This document shows, piece by piece, positions 16,086-23,056 of a stretch of DNA of 36,954 nucleotides. The notes below the pieces were generated by a model. It worked only from the letters and a program-made list of their open reading frames with translations. It had not been told where the DNA came from and did not search any database. The stretch is from IMG/VR virus record IMGVR_UViG_3300048597_000180, positions 1-36,954 of that record; one strand, 5' to 3'. The stretch comes from a virus. The first letter of the stretch is position 1. Each line of letters opens with the position of its first letter. A program made the position numbers and the translations under genes.

Positions 16086-16216
16086 TAGTTGTTTCCAACG
16101 GACTGGAGATCAACCACACCGCCCCACGGCCAGGACCACGTTCGATGATAGACGGCCGTTTCGAAGTAAACCCTGCAGCAGGCAGGGTCGAACGAGTATC
16201 TGCAGTTCTCGCTCAT
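16085..16216 (-). CDS. 43-aa Cys/Trp-rich microprotein coupled to terminase
   Basis: An ATG at 16216 has GAGGAGGAG just upstream and opens a 43-codon frame: MSENCRYSFDPACCRVYFET, then AVYHRTWSWPWGGVVDLQSV, then GNN. Its TAG overlaps the GTG start of TerL (TAGTG), so translation of the two is probably coupled. It has three Cys and four aromatic clusters but no recognised family. It is too short for standard gene callers. A metal-binding or terminase accessory role is speculation; the ribosome-binding site and coupling are seen directly. Confidence 0.6.
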   Translation of the reverse strand: MSENCRYSFDPACCRVYFETAVYHRTWSWPWGGVVDLQSVGNN

Positions 16217-16219
16217 GAT

Positions 16220-16645
16220 CTACTCCTCCTCTTGTGGGATCTTGAAGTGCATGCGGACCATTCCGCTTCGCCCCACGAATGCAGCCCTGAAACCGCAAGA
16301 CCGCAAGAAGTCATTAAGGCATTGGCCGTCGTCTATAACTGTAGCCAGCAGGGGACGGCGAAATGACGACAGTTTGAGCTTCAACTTTTCGATTATCGCT
16401 GTACCGACCTTCTTTCGCTGCCACTCACCATGCACCTTCAGCCTTACGATGAAGATCTCCTTCTCTCTGAGCAGGTACAGGACAAATCCAACAACCTGGG
16501 CTCCTACCTCGGCAACCATCCCTGCACAGTTGACCTGGCGAAGATTCTCTCTGAAATTGAACTCAGTCCATTCCTGATCGATGGCCAGAACTTCAGGCAA
16601 GTCTCTACTCACGATCCAGCGAATGTGGCACCTCAGCGTTTGCAT
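16220..16645 (-). CDS. GNAT-family N-acetyltransferase
   Basis: 141 aa from the ATG at 16645. A GTG six bases upstream, overlapping the TerS stop, is an alternative start. The GNAT core is visible: DLPEVLAIDQEWTEFNF, then GMVAEVGAQVVGFVLYLL, motif A VKVHG-type LKVHGEWQRKKVGTAIIEKL (the R/Q-x-x-G-x-A acetyl-CoA loop as KKVGTA), then NDFLRSCGFRAAFVGR. It resembles RimI-type protein acetylases. Its site between the two terminase subunits is unusual. Target could be a phage or host protein; the sequence does not tell. Confidence 0.8.
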   Translation of the reverse strand: MQTLRCHIRWIVSRDLPEVLAIDQEWTEFNFRENLRQVNCAGMVAEVGAQVVGFVLYLLREKEIFIVRLKVHGEWQRKKVGTAIIEKLKLKLSSFRRPLLATVIDDGQCLNDFLRSCGFRAAFVGRSGMVRMHFKIPQEEE

Positions 16646-16647
16646 GA

Positions 16648-17157
16648 TCACCGACTCCTCTTCGCTCGATCCCTCAGTTCCCCGAGTGGATCGCGTTTTA
16701 ACTGACTGGGCTCGACCATCTTGGTCACCTTCGCCCTGGATGCCGGCGACATACCGAACTCCGTCAACAAGGACTTCAGCTGCTTCATGGATTCTACCTG
16801 CACCTTGAAGGCTGGATTGATCACAGGCACCTCCCCGACCTTCTTTCCCTTCCGGTCAAGGAGCTTTTTCTTTACCAGGATCCCACCCTTGCGGATGATC
16901 TTCGTAGCTTCGTCGGCCTGGGCTGCCTGTTCACAGAGCATGGCCAGGGCGAGCTGGTCCGCCTCAGTCAGTACCTTGATCCTGAGCAGCATCGGGGAAA
17001 GTTGCTCCCACCAGGTCCGGGCAGGCTTGCTGAGGTATGCCGGTACCGAGGCATCGACAATAACCTCGGGCGTGGGCTCCAACTCGTTGAGCTTGCGCTT
17101 GCCTGGGTTGCCCTGGGCTTTCTTCAGCTCGGTGGGTTTGGGACGGCGGCCGGCCAT
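16648..17157 (-). CDS. Terminase small subunit (P27 family)
   Basis: 169 aa. The N-terminus MAGRRPKPTELKKAQGNPGK is the signature of P27-family small terminases. A central helical section follows (AYLSKPARTWWEQLSPMLL, LTEADQLALAMLCEQAAQ), and the C-terminus contains LLTEFGMSPASRAKV, also characteristic. It recognises the packaging site and loads DNA on TerL. Its ATG overlaps the stop of the sigma-like gene (TAATG). A packaging site is expected close by, but none can be picked out by eye. Confidence 0.93.
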   Translation of the reverse strand: MAGRRPKPTELKKAQGNPGKRKLNELEPTPEVIVDASVPAYLSKPARTWWEQLSPMLLRIKVLTEADQLALAMLCEQAAQADEATKIIRKGGILVKKKLLDRKGKKVGEVPVINPAFKVQVESMKQLKSLLTEFGMSPASRAKVTKMVEPSQLKRDPLGELRDRAKRSR

Positions 17158-17768
17158 TATTCGATGTCTCCCGAACGAATTACTACAGCTTGTTGATGCA
17201 CCGTCACCCCGCTGCGAGCCGGAGCCAGCAGATCGGTCACGAGTGTTGCGGCTCGCATGTCTCCCGCCTTTGCTTTCTTGAGCACTGCTCCCATCACTTC
17301 AGCAACGTCGTCTTCAGAGACGGCACCGAACATAGCTGCGCGCAGTCTAGTGACCTGGTCAGCTACCTGACTGGGAGAAGGGAGATATTGCTCAACTTGT
17401 CGCAAACGTGTTTTTGGCCTGGTAACTAGTTCACGCACCTGGGCTAGTTCGCAGGGGTCAGATGCCTTGGTGTCAACAGGTGGCGGTAGTTCTTTGCCTT
17501 CATGCACAGGCTGCAAGGTCGCTGTGGGATGTCGCCGCCTCGCTGAAATCTCATTTCTCATCCAGTTCTTAATCATGGAGTACGCGAAATTTTTCCAAGG
17601 GATTCCGGCTTGTTGGTCAAACCTTACTGATGCCTCATTCAGGGCCTCGTTGCCGACTGATTCAAGGTCATCGATATTTACACCTGGAGGCATGCGAAAC
17701 TTTCTGGCAGCGATCGCAATCAGTGGCATTGCTTCGTTGACCATAGCTTCTCTTGTCAGAACTGTCAT
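17157..17768 (-). CDS. Sigma-70 region 2-like protein with terminase-adjacent helical domain
   Basis: 203 aa. Residues about 8-75 look like sigma-70 region 2: LIAIAARKFRMPPGVNIDDL, then ESVGNEALNEASVRFDQQAG, then FAYSMIKNWMRNEISARRR, covering core binding and -10 contact helices. No region 4 follows. Instead residues about 140-185 (RLRAAMFGAVSEDDVAEVMG, then AVLKKAKAGDMRAATLVTDL) match the N-terminus of the 149-aa protein at 19224-19673. The gene is coupled to the HTH gene upstream (ATGA) and TerS downstream (TAATG). A late-gene transcription factor is a plausible inference. A non-transcriptional DNA-binding role with TerS is the alternative. Confidence 0.65.
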   Translation of the reverse strand: MTVLTREAMVNEAMPLIAIAARKFRMPPGVNIDDLESVGNEALNEASVRFDQQAGIPWKNFAYSMIKNWMRNEISARRRHPTATLQPVHEGKELPPPVDTKASDPCELAQVRELVTRPKTRLRQVEQYLPSPSQVADQVTRLRAAMFGAVSEDDVAEVMGAVLKKAKAGDMRAATLVTDLLAPARSGVTVHQQAVVIRSGDIE

Positions 17769-18754
17769 ACCGTCGCCCCTTTCGAAAGTAAGTCCATTGC
17801 TTGAGAGGTCAACAGATACAAGGCTCTGGGCCCCCGTTGCTTTGCCCCTTCAAGCTTAGTGCTTGCAACAAAACCCTTCGTGCAAAGGCCAGCCAGGTAG
17901 CTGGTACCTAACGCATTCCATAGCCCAACCGGATCCTTGCCAGTCATCTGGCGTATGTCATCTCTTGTCTTGGGCCCTGAGGCCAGAGCCAGCAGTATCT
18001 CTACAGCTCGAGGTGGCGTATCTCCTGGAAGGCCGTACTTCTCGGCGAACAATCGATATGCCTTGTTCCTTGGGTTCTCGCCAGCTTCAATTTGCTTGAT
18101 CCGGCCTTTCTGACCCATCGCCCTTCGTTCTTCAGGCGACATCTGTATTGCTGGAAGGTGCATGCGACGGCGAATAGCAGTCACCCGCTCTCTGTCACCC
18201 CTACCATTGAATCCAAAGCTACCTTTCAAGAGCTTAGCAATCTTGCTGTCGTTGTGCCCGGCAGCATGCAGCGATCTGATTCTGTCGTAGACTTCCTTAG
18301 GATGCCGTATTGGAACTGACACCTTCAACCGCTCCGCCAGGCGATACACCAACATAATTGAATGAATATCTGTTGTTCCAAGCAGTTCACCTGCAAGTGC
18401 CTTGGCTCCTGCTGTCTTGTATCGTGTCTTCACGGCCTCGATCTCGTCCTTAGTCCATCGTCTGCCATGCGGAACGCCCAGGATCATAGCTCTCCTACGC
18501 ACAGCTGGAGTCCCTCGACCTAATCGCCTTGCAATCACATCAATAGACGTGCCTGATGAATACTCGCTGCGGACAACAGCATCTTCTTCCAGCGTCCAGT
18601 TGCGTGATGGTCTTTTAAGTCCGAGAGTTCGACAACGATTCTTCACAGATGACCTAGACCTGCCCATTCTCTGGACAGCAGCGACCAACCCCAAAGAGGT
18701 GTAAACCTCACTGAGTTGAGCATCCATTTCTTTTGTCCAATGCTTCCGAGCCAT
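17765..18754 (-). CDS. Multi-HTH (SANT/Myb-like repeats) DNA-binding protein
   Basis: 329 aa from the ATG at 18754 (GGAG 5 nt upstream); the longer frame runs into the terminator. Three tandem Trp-anchored HTH repeats are seen: HWTKEMDAQLSEVYTSLGL at residue 5, NWTLEEDAVVRSEYSSGTS near 52, RWTKDEIEAVKTRYKTAGA near 100. A fourth HTH (YDRIRSLHAAGHNDSKIAKL) and a C-terminal winged helix (RAVEILLALASGPKTRDDIR) follow. The domain order matches the split gene at 19687-20607, so the two are paralogues. A position between HNH and the sigma-like gene suggests a transcription regulator of the late operon. Confidence 0.7.
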   Translation of the reverse strand: MARKHWTKEMDAQLSEVYTSLGLVAAVQRMGRSRSSVKNRCRTLGLKRPSRNWTLEEDAVVRSEYSSGTSIDVIARRLGRGTPAVRRRAMILGVPHGRRWTKDEIEAVKTRYKTAGAKALAGELLGTTDIHSIMLVYRLAERLKVSVPIRHPKEVYDRIRSLHAAGHNDSKIAKLLKGSFGFNGRGDRERVTAIRRRMHLPAIQMSPEERRAMGQKGRIKQIEAGENPRNKAYRLFAEKYGLPGDTPPRAVEILLALASGPKTRDDIRQMTGKDPVGLWNALGTSYLAGLCTKGFVASTKLEGAKQRGPRALYLLTSQAMDLLSKGATV

Positions 18755-18773
18755 GCCATCTCCAGTGGTGGGC

Positions 18774-18815
18774 AAAAAAAAGTTGGCATTTCGCGGCCGT
18801 GCACGCGAAACTGCC
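18774..18815 (-). terminator. Rho-independent terminator after the HNH gene
   Basis: On the minus strand GGCA plus TTTCGCG (one bulged base) pairs with CGCGAAATGCC around an 8-nt loop, giving 11 bp, followed by AAC and eight T (18781-18774). It ends transcripts coming from the HNH side just 20 nt before the multi-HTH start. The late regulator therefore probably has its own promoter or depends on antitermination. Confidence 0.7.
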
Positions 18816-18822
18816 CTGCGGT

Positions 18823-19218
18823 CTACGGCTCCCAACCCCCTAGGTCTCTACCCCCCCCCTGGGTACCACCAGCCTCCACCGATTGCTGCGAGGCAGGCAG
18901 CGGCCCGAAGTCCGGGTTTCTGTTCATGATCCCCTTGTCGATGGTCGCAGCCTTAACAGCATTGCAATCACCGCACAGAGGCTGTCTGTTCTCTGGTGCC
19001 AGTGCTTCTCCTCCTCGTGCCATGGCCTTGATGTGGTCAATAGTGTCAGCCGCTACCACCTTGCCCCGTGCCAGGCAGTAGACACACAGCGGGTTCTCTG
19101 CCAGCTCCTGCTCCCGCATCTTGCGATGTTTGCGGTCGTAGCCACGGCGGTGGGATGTCAGCCTGGGCTGTTGCTTGGCCTGACCGAGAGGCTTGTTCCT
19201 TGGTGCCTTCCATGGCAT
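18823..19218 (-). CDS. HNH endonuclease (packaging-associated)
   Basis: 131 aa. The basic N-terminus (QPRLTSHRRGYDRKHRKMRE) precedes the HNH core: CVYC, then DTIDHIKAMARGG with the DHI motif, then ENRQPLCGDCNAVK with the second CxxC and catalytic Asn/His positions. HNH proteins next to P27-type terminases assist cleavage at packaging sites in HK97-like phages. The C-terminal 20 residues are Gly-rich and encoded through a run of nine G (18859-18851), a spot prone to indels, so the last residues are less certain. The upstream gene ends 5 nt away. Confidence 0.85.
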   Translation of the reverse strand: MPWKAPRNKPLGQAKQQPRLTSHRRGYDRKHRKMREQELAENPLCVYCLARGKVVAADTIDHIKAMARGGEALAPENRQPLCGDCNAVKAATIDKGIMNRNPDFGPLPASQQSVEAGGTQGGGRDLGGWEP

Positions 19219-19223
19219 GCTTG

Positions 19224-19673
19224 TTACTCCTTGATGAATGCAGGACGATCAGGCCAGACCACATCCTTCTTGCCCTTAGCTGCTTGTCTGAGTGCTGCAG
19301 CCTGTGCTGTTGCCCATCGTTCGGTTTGTTCCAGATGGTTCTCTCCCAAGACTACCAACGCTTCGATGTTGGGTGGCTTATCCATCACCATGCTGAGCAA
19401 GCGATGCACACGATGGGCTACTGGCTCTAATTGTTCGATCTGCTTCACTGTCTGGTCAACTACCCTATCCTCTGCTTCCTGCCGTAACTGAGTGTGCATG
19501 CTGAACTTCTCGACGTGGACCTTCTGCACCTTACCGCCGAGCAGATAGTCGAGGACTGTCTTGGTTGCCTTCAAGTCTCCTGCCTTTGCCTTCTCTATCT
19601 GAGTGGCCATGATCGAGGCGATGTCCTGTTCCGTTACAGACCCGTACATCGAGAGCCTGAGCCGTTCCGTCAT
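19224..19673 (-). CDS. Helical protein sharing a domain with the sigma-like protein
   Basis: 149 aa. The first 48 residues (MTERLRLSMYGSVTEQDIAS, then IMATQIEKAKAGDLKATKTV, then LDYLLGGK) closely parallel residues 140-185 of the sigma-like protein, with the shared pattern RLR-MxGxVxExDxAxxM and KAKAGDxxAxxxxxDxL. The remainder is helical and rich in Gln, Glu and His (VDQTVKQIEQLEPVAHRVHR). No catalytic motif was seen. It sits just upstream of the HNH gene. The shared domain is probably a small DNA- or protein-binding helical bundle used in packaging or late control (inference). Confidence 0.55.
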   Translation of the reverse strand: MTERLRLSMYGSVTEQDIASIMATQIEKAKAGDLKATKTVLDYLLGGKVQKVHVEKFSMHTQLRQEAEDRVVDQTVKQIEQLEPVAHRVHRLLSMVMDKPPNIEALVVLGENHLEQTERWATAQAAALRQAAKGKKDVVWPDRPAFIKE

Positions 19674-19686
19674 GGCGACGATCTAA

Positions 19687-20607
19687 TCAGGTTGGTTGTT
19701 CATGGGGACTAGAAACTGCTTGCCTTTGTTGGACATGAGAGGTGATCCTTTCCCGCCATTCAGGCGTGAGGTCGTAAATAGAGAGGTTTCCACCTTGCTT
19801 CCCTGTCTGCAGAAAGCGAGGGATTTTAACAACGATGCCGACATCCATGAGTTCGGAGAGGTAGGTAGATCTCTGGTCTCTTTTGCGGTCCTTCACCCAG
19901 TTGCCATTGGCACAGAGCCCGTTCTTCCTGGTACTGGTCCACGTCAGGCCGAGTCGCTCACATATCTGGGGTCGAGTGCTCGGGCCATGTTGAGCCAGGC
20001 ATTATGCAACCTGCACAGCACGGAAGCGGAGCTGCTCAGGTAGTCCGTGATCGTGGGCATATTGTCGATGCTTCCGGTACCGAAGCTCAGCACGGTTCTT
20101 GATGCCGAGCCGCTCGAACTGGGTCTTACATCCCCGCCGTCGTGCCTCCAGTAACCTGTCCTGATGAATAGGGAGCCCCATCAGGGTGCGCAGCTCGTTG
20201 ACGTATCGCCTATCGATGCCCAGCTCAGCTGCAATCTCGGAATCGGTCATCTTCTCGGCGTGCATCGCCTTGACTCGATCCCGGGTATCGGCTGGAACCG
20301 GATCCCACTTGCGTGGCATGCCGAGTTTGCGGGCCTTCTGATAGATCGAGCTGAGTGGCCGCCGAATCATGGCTTTCAGCTCTACCCCTGACTTTGAGTG
20401 GTAGTGCTCCTTCAGCATCGCTGTTTCTTCATCAGTCCAGGAGCGATCCTTGCCGAGTTGGAGTAGCTTAGACCGGGAGTTGATGGCTTTTGCTGTGCGA
20501 GAGAGTATCCTGCCTATCTCACGGTGAGACAGGCCTTGCTCAATTAGCTCTCTCAGTCGCTGTTCTTCGAAGCTGGACCAGCTCATACGCAGGATGATAT
20601 TGCTCAT
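19687..20607 (-). pseudogene. Multi-HTH DNA-binding protein split by an in-frame TAA
   Basis: From the ATG at 20607 (overlapping the RusA stop as ATGA) a 201-aa frame ends at TAA 20004-20002. The same frame then continues without another stop to TGA 19689-19687, for 306 codons in all. The first part has HTH repeats (SWSSFEEQRLRELIEQGLSH, SWTDEETAMLKEHYHSKSG, ADTRDRVKAMHAEKMTDSE). Across the stop, RFRAVQVA-stop-CLAQHGPSTRPQICERLG aligns with PRAVEILLALASGPKTRDDI of the paralogue at 17765-18754. The stop therefore cuts inside the conserved winged helix. It is either a nonsense mutation, a sequencing error, or readthrough. A GTG at 19896 could restart the tail. Confidence 0.7.
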
Positions 20608-21035
20608 GCAATCACCTCAATCACAACAGCAGCCCCAGGCTCTTCACCTGCAGCCGCGATCTCCTTGGTCAACAACTCACGACAGACCAGACAGTCATCC
20701 TTCCAGATGATGCCAGTCAAAGCGTCTTTGATCGCCTTGACGAGATTGTCAGTATCAGGCGGTGTCAGGTGCCAGCTGCGATCATCGGGAAGTATCTTGC
20801 TTACAGGTCTGGGCATGAGGAACTTCACTGACAAGCTGATCGGTACACCATCGAGCAGATCGCCCTGGTAGGCCTGACGGGCGAGAATCTGCACTTGAAG
20901 CTTCCAGGCGTGGACCGGATCGTCGCCAGGCAGATAGTTCTGGGCGAAGTGTTTGTTCTTCTTTCGGCTGAACTTCACGGCTTGGCGTTGACGTGGCTGG
21001 GCGATAGGAACCGCGTCGACCTGGAAGAAGATCAC
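20604..21035 (-). CDS. rusA: RusA-family Holliday junction resolvase
   Basis: 143 aa from a GTG that overlaps the upstream stop (GTGA). The RusA fold is recognisable: N-terminal VDAVPIAQPRQRQAVKF, then VPISLSVKFLMPRP, and the catalytic segment PPDTDNLVKAIKDALTGIIW followed by KDD, with the acidic residues D-x-D-N-x-x-K and the DD pair that bind Mg2+. It resolves four-way junctions made during phage replication and recombination, and trims branches before packaging. It sits at the left end of the replication operon. Confidence 0.93.
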   Translation of the reverse strand: MIFFQVDAVPIAQPRQRQAVKFSRKKNKHFAQNYLPGDDPVHAWKLQVQILARQAYQGDLLDGVPISLSVKFLMPRPVSKILPDDRSWHLTPPDTDNLVKAIKDALTGIIWKDDCLVCRELLTKEIAAAGEEPGAAVVIEVIA

Positions 21036-21262
21036 TTGGCGGCCTCCTGATCACGCTGGAGGCGGAGGGAGGCCACCTTGGCTTCCGCTACCTTCCATTC
21101 ACTGAAGGCCTGCAGCTCCTGGGCGGTGAACTGGCCGGGCCAGCGGTTTTCGCAATAGACCAAGTCATTGAAGTGCTGCTGGAGTTCTTTTTCCGCATTC
21201 TCAGCCCTTGCCAGTAAATGGTCGATCACTTCTAGCAAGGTCATCCTGTTGAGGGGCTTCAT
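21032..21262 (-). CDS. Small coiled-coil early protein
   Basis: 76 aa, coupled on both sides (ATGA upstream, GTGA to RusA downstream). It is almost entirely helical: TLLEVIDHLLARAENAEKEL, then QQHFNDLVYCENRWPG, then WKVAEAKVASLRLQRDQEAA, with heptad-like leucines at both ends. No family was recognised. As part of the replication operon it may be a small adaptor, but nothing in the sequence shows what it binds. Confidence 0.6.
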   Translation of the reverse strand: MKPLNRMTLLEVIDHLLARAENAEKELQQHFNDLVYCENRWPGQFTAQELQAFSEWKVAEAKVASLRLQRDQEAAK

Positions 21263-21492
21263 GATGCCTTCTTTCTGTGTTGTTTGGCGTGAACACAGGT
21301 CGCGAAGTGGCTCTTGAAGCGTGGGGTTCCTTCAGGGACCACTTCACTGGCCTTGATCACGTGGGCGAGACGATTGACGAGGATGATGTTGCCGGACAGG
21401 ACTGCAGCGTGGTCGAGGGGCATCTTCTTCCCGGTTTCAGTCTCAACCCAGACGATGCAGGCATTGCAGGACCTGCAGTAGGACAGGTTCAT
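21259..21492 (-). CDS. Small zinc-ribbon early protein
   Basis: 77 aa. The first part (SYCRSCNACIVWVETETGKK, then MPLDHAAV) is a Cys-based ribbon in which the conserved Ile-Val-Trp and MPLD strand pattern is that of widespread phage small zinc-ribbon proteins. A matching C-terminal SHFATCVHAKQHRKK supplies Cys/His ligands. It is coupled to the ParB-like gene upstream and the coiled-coil gene downstream (ATGA both). Function is not known. Nucleic-acid binding is likely. Confidence 0.7.
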   Translation of the reverse strand: MNLSYCRSCNACIVWVETETGKKMPLDHAAVLSGNIILVNRLAHVIKASEVVPEGTPRFKSHFATCVHAKQHRKKAS

Positions 21493-23054
21493 GATTTCCC
21501 CTTCTTGCCGAGGATGGGGAAATGACCGAACTGGTGAGGATCAACGACCTCATCCTTCTTCAATGCGGTGGGAAACTTGACCTCACGGATGGCACTATCC
21601 CAGCAGGCCAGCAGATCGGCATCTGCATCAAACGCCTGAGCCTGGCGAACGGCTTCCTGCCAGAGCTTCTCACCATCGTCCACAGTGCCGATGCGTTTAC
21701 AGCGATCAGCCAACACAGGGAACACTTCATGGTAGAGCTGCTGGGCCAGCTCGAAGTCAATCAGTTTGATAAGCTCGGCGTGATCCTTCCAGTCTGACTG
21801 ATCGAGATAGCTCTTGCGGCCTGCGGTACCGACGACTCCCAGCACGGGTAGCAACAGATTCAGCGTGGGCTTCAATTCAGGAAGCGTTTTGGTTCGCCAG
21901 ATCTCGACTGCAGCACAGAGTCGCTTGTTCGTCAACGACTGCAGGCGTTCTTTGGTGCTGGGTGGAGCTGGCTTGCCAGTTTCCTGACTAATCTGGCGGC
22001 GGGAAGTCTGGCTCTCGGTTTGATAGCCTCGCTCCTTAACAACCCAGACAGTCTTTCCCAGATCACTACCGTTGACGTAAATCGCAGGCACAGCTCCGGC
22101 CGTTGTCTTCTTCACCTGGCTGAAGTTCCAGGACTGGCTGTCGGCCTTGGGTAGGCCTGGGACTGCAGCTGCATAGGTATCGCCGAAGTACAGCGGCTTC
22201 TGTTTGTCCTTTTTAAGCTTTTCGATGCCCAATTTGACGAACTCGACCTTTTTCTTCTGGAAGCATTCAGGATCCAGGCAGGTGTCGTCTTCACCGTCAC
22301 CTGGCTCCTGGAAGAGGAGCCCTTGCTGGCTGGATCGCTTCGGGCAAGCCGTGCAGGCTCCAGCCTTGGGGAGCAGCCCCGCATCATCCAGCTTCCAGAT
22401 CGCTGACTTGAGCAACGTCTCGAACCTGTCGATCCAGTGCTTCAGGTCAGACAACGAAGGATAGGTGCCTGATCGCTTGCCGTTGAGCTCCTGCACCCAG
22501 TCCGTGTTCCACTGCTCCGACTGGCGCTCGAGTATTCCCTTGGCGATCTGGCCCTGGAAGTCATGGCCATAGCGGGACAGCCTGGCGATATGACTGATGG
22601 GCCAGTTTTGCTGCTGGAAGATCTTCTGCAGATCAGGGTGGAGCTTGGCGAGCTGCAACCGATGAGCCACCCAAGGAGCGGACCGGCCGATCTGAACGGC
22701 GAGATCCTCGACCCGGGCTTCTGGTTGCAGGTCCTTGAGCTCCTGGACGTGCTTTGATTCCTCCCAGATCGTGAGGTCCTTCCGCTGCAGGTTCTCTGCC
22801 AGGTTCAGCTTCTGCTGCTGGAGCTCGTCGGCCTGGATGACACTGCAGTAGATCTCTTTTCCACCGTTGTGCTGAGTGGCCCGGAGACGACGTTCCCCGG
22901 CAATGAGCTGGAACTGGTTCTTTTTCAGCTCCGTGACGACGATAGGATTGATGAGGCCATGCTCCTGGATGGAGGCGGCGAGACCAGTGATGTCGTCCTT
23001 GTCATCACGGTTGTAGGTTCGGAGTTTGATCTGCTTGATCGGGATCAGCATCAT
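21489..23054 (-). CDS. ParB-like DNA-binding protein
   Basis: 521 aa. The N-terminal ParB/Spo0J CTPase-type domain reads IKLRTYNRDDKDDITGLAAS, then HGLINPIVVTELKKNQFQLI, then AGERRLRA (the GERRxRA motif) and LNLAENLQRKDL. A central HTH follows (VEDLAVQIGRSAPWVAHRLQ). A Cys section (ACTACPKRSS, then CLDPECFQKKK) at about residues 235-275 is like those in plasmid/phage ParB-type proteins. The C-terminal 200 residues are helical. It may bind a parS-like site for segregation, or act in replication. No ParA gene was seen in the window. Confidence 0.85.
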   Translation of the reverse strand: MMLIPIKQIKLRTYNRDDKDDITGLAASIQEHGLINPIVVTELKKNQFQLIAGERRLRATQHNGGKEIYCSVIQADELQQQKLNLAENLQRKDLTIWEESKHVQELKDLQPEARVEDLAVQIGRSAPWVAHRLQLAKLHPDLQKIFQQQNWPISHIARLSRYGHDFQGQIAKGILERQSEQWNTDWVQELNGKRSGTYPSLSDLKHWIDRFETLLKSAIWKLDDAGLLPKAGACTACPKRSSQQGLLFQEPGDGEDDTCLDPECFQKKKVEFVKLGIEKLKKDKQKPLYFGDTYAAAVPGLPKADSQSWNFSQVKKTTAGAVPAIYVNGSDLGKTVWVVKERGYQTESQTSRRQISQETGKPAPPSTKERLQSLTNKRLCAAVEIWRTKTLPELKPTLNLLLPVLGVVGTAGRKSYLDQSDWKDHAELIKLIDFELAQQLYHEVFPVLADRCKRIGTVDDGEKLWQEAVRQAQAFDADADLLACWDSAIREVKFPTALKKDEVVDPHQFGHFPILGKKGKS

Positions 23055-23056
23055 GG

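Noticed and set aside
19687-20004. Genetic code with TAA reassigned, to explain the interrupted HTH gene
   Set aside because: TAA ends many intact genes here (for example at 2195, 3414, 4821, 8992 and 17157), so a recoded TAA is not possible.
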